DNA of 6,286 bases. Source: Cyanobacteria bacterium HKST-UBA02 (GTDB taxonomy: Bacteria > Cyanobacteriota > Vampirovibrionia > Obscuribacterales > Obscuribacteraceae). Location of the stretch: the NCBI GenBank assembly GCA_020431945.1, contig JAGQHH010000519.1, positions 1 to 6,286 on the forward strand, given 5' to 3'. The position numbers were made by a program, and so were the translations under genes. The notes below the pieces were generated by a model that was not told the DNA's origin, ran no database searches, and saw nothing but the letters and a program-made list of their open reading frames with translations. Shown here one piece after another: positions 5,714-6,286 of the stretch; positions within the stretch are counted from its first letter, which is position 1; each line of letters begins with the position of its first letter.

Positions 5714-5969
5714 AGAGATAGAACAATAGTGCTCCTATCAATCCGGCTACAACACCTACACCAATGAACCAGAAGGCAGATTGATACAGATGCTCATTAG
5801 CGCTTACTGATGTCGGCGAGACAAGATGCGACCAGCGCTCAACATCCTTCTGACCTTGTAAGAATGCCATATGTTCAGCCGCGAAACCGAAAATGACAAA
5901 TGGCACGAAAAAACTCAAAATCAGTCCGAATCTCCATCGCTTCGTTTCTGGTTGTTTCTGACTGGCCAT
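5688..5969 (-). CDS. Small two-helix membrane protein (93 aa)
   Basis: The ATG at 5967-5969 is preferred because GGAG lies 7-8 nt upstream; a TTG at 5993 would add eight residues but has no such site. The protein starts MASQKQPETKRWR, then a hydrophobic helix at about 13-31, a polar loop at about 32-64 (KDVERWSHLVSP, SANEHLYQS), a second helix at about 65-87 rich in Gly (FIGVGVVAGLIGALLF), and a basic tail RCRRSC. Positive charges at both ends predict both termini inside and the loop outside. The TAA at 5688-5690 lies inside the 3' end of the convergent muramidase-like gene. It starts 17 bp after the stop of the upstream minus-strand frame, suggesting one transcript. No family is recognised. 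Size and topology would allow a holin-like or an immunity-like membrane protein, but nothing in the sequence decides this. Confidence 0.75.
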   Translation of the reverse strand: MASQKQPETKRWRFGLILSFFVPFVIFGFAAEHMAFLQGQKDVERWSHLVSPTSVSANEHLYQSAFWFIGVGVVAGLIGALLFYLFTRCRRSC

Positions 5970-5986
5970 TTGGGTTCTCCGACTAT

Positions 5987-6286
5987 TTAGCAACAGTCTA
6001 GAACACTTTGAAGCCTGAGACCGTCATCAAGTCCCTTTGCAACAAAATCAAAGATGTGAGACGACGGCTCAAAGGTGCGGCCATCACGCGAAAACTGACG
6101 GCTCGCCCGAACATGTACATGACTCAGGAGCTTGCATTTGCCCAGCGAGGCCAGCTCGAATTCAGTGCAGCCAAGCGGGAGGGCATTCCGACCGATAAAC
6201 ACGCCCGAAAAAAAATAATCGCCGAAAACCATTGTTGTGACTACGATTCGGGACGATTTTTGGGCGGTGAAACATAACAGCTGGTA
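5987..6286 (-). CDS. C-terminal part of an uncharacterised protein, cut by window edge
   Basis: A minus-strand frame stays open from the right edge for 99 codons to a TAA at 5987-5989. An ATG exists at 6230-6232 but lacks a ribosome-binding site, and the frame continues without a stop to 6286, so the true start may be further right. The visible sequence includes LPLGCTEFELASLGKC, RQFSRDGRTFEPSSH and FVAKGLDDGLRLQSV; it is soluble, with several Cys residues and no membrane helix. I do not recognise it. Support comes from the 17-bp gap to the well-started membrane-protein gene downstream. A competing plus-strand frame at 6008-6277 begins with TTG, has no ribosome-binding site, and seems less likely. 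Confidence 0.45.
   Translation of the reverse strand, partial: YQLLCFTAQKSSRIVVTTMVFGDYFFSGVFIGRNALPLGCTEFELASLGKCKLLSHVHVRASRQFSRDGRTFEPSSHIFDFVAKGLDDGLRLQSVLDCC

Noticed and set aside
6202..6266. CGCCCGAAAA / TTTTTGGGCG inverted pair near the right edge
   Set aside because: Imperfect (9 of 10), separated by about 45 bp and lying within an open reading frame; not convincing as a terminator or element end.
1..6286. CRISPR array, rRNA or insertion-sequence ends
   Set aside because: No regularly spaced repeats, no rRNA-like sequence, and no transposase with flanking inverted repeats seen on either strand.

Overview
The window looks like the junction between a bacterial chromosome and an integrated element (genomic island). 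Base composition is near 50% GC by eye. The tRNA fragment at the junction has no genome-encoded CCA, so enteric gamma-proteobacteria are unlikely. I cannot name the organism; a deep-branching environmental lineage is a guess only.

Left part (1-3031), probably resident DNA: all recognisable genes lie on the minus strand. The window opens inside a gene whose N-terminus (positions 114 down to 1) is a clean Sec signal peptide. Upstream of it, transcriptionally, come three uncharacterised proteins: a 461-codon two-part cytoplasmic protein (358-1743, start uncertain), a 149-residue protein with one membrane anchor (1859-2308), and a 143-residue soluble protein (2473-2904). The 115-164 bp gaps suggest loosely clustered rather than tightly co-transcribed genes. 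A short dispersed repeat (217-259 and 1781-1825) sits in two of the gaps.

Junction (about 3032-3082): the minus strand carries the 3' part of a tRNA-Arg gene, from the anticodon loop (anticodon UCG) through an intact T-arm to the 3' acceptor strand. The D-arm and 5' acceptor strand are missing. This is the usual footprint of tyrosine-recombinase integration into a tRNA gene. Because the missing 5' half should lie to the right, the element should extend rightwards, with an intact tRNA-Arg(UCG) expected at its far end beyond this window.

Right part (3083-6286), element: a P4-type tyrosine recombinase with all catalytic residues (3240-4511) reads away from the attachment site and is preceded by a near-perfect 18-bp direct repeat spaced 120 bp. 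A 16-bp palindrome lies between it and the first cargo gene, a 364-residue protein with a lysozyme-like (lytic-transglycosylase-type) domain (4619-5713). Facing that gene and overlapping it by 26 bp is a minus-strand gene for a 93-residue two-helix membrane protein (5688-5969). An open reading frame running in from the right edge (5987-6286) ends 17 bp before it, so the two may form an operon. The new content is in this cargo: a predicted peptidoglycan-cutting protein without a signal peptide, opposite a small membrane protein.
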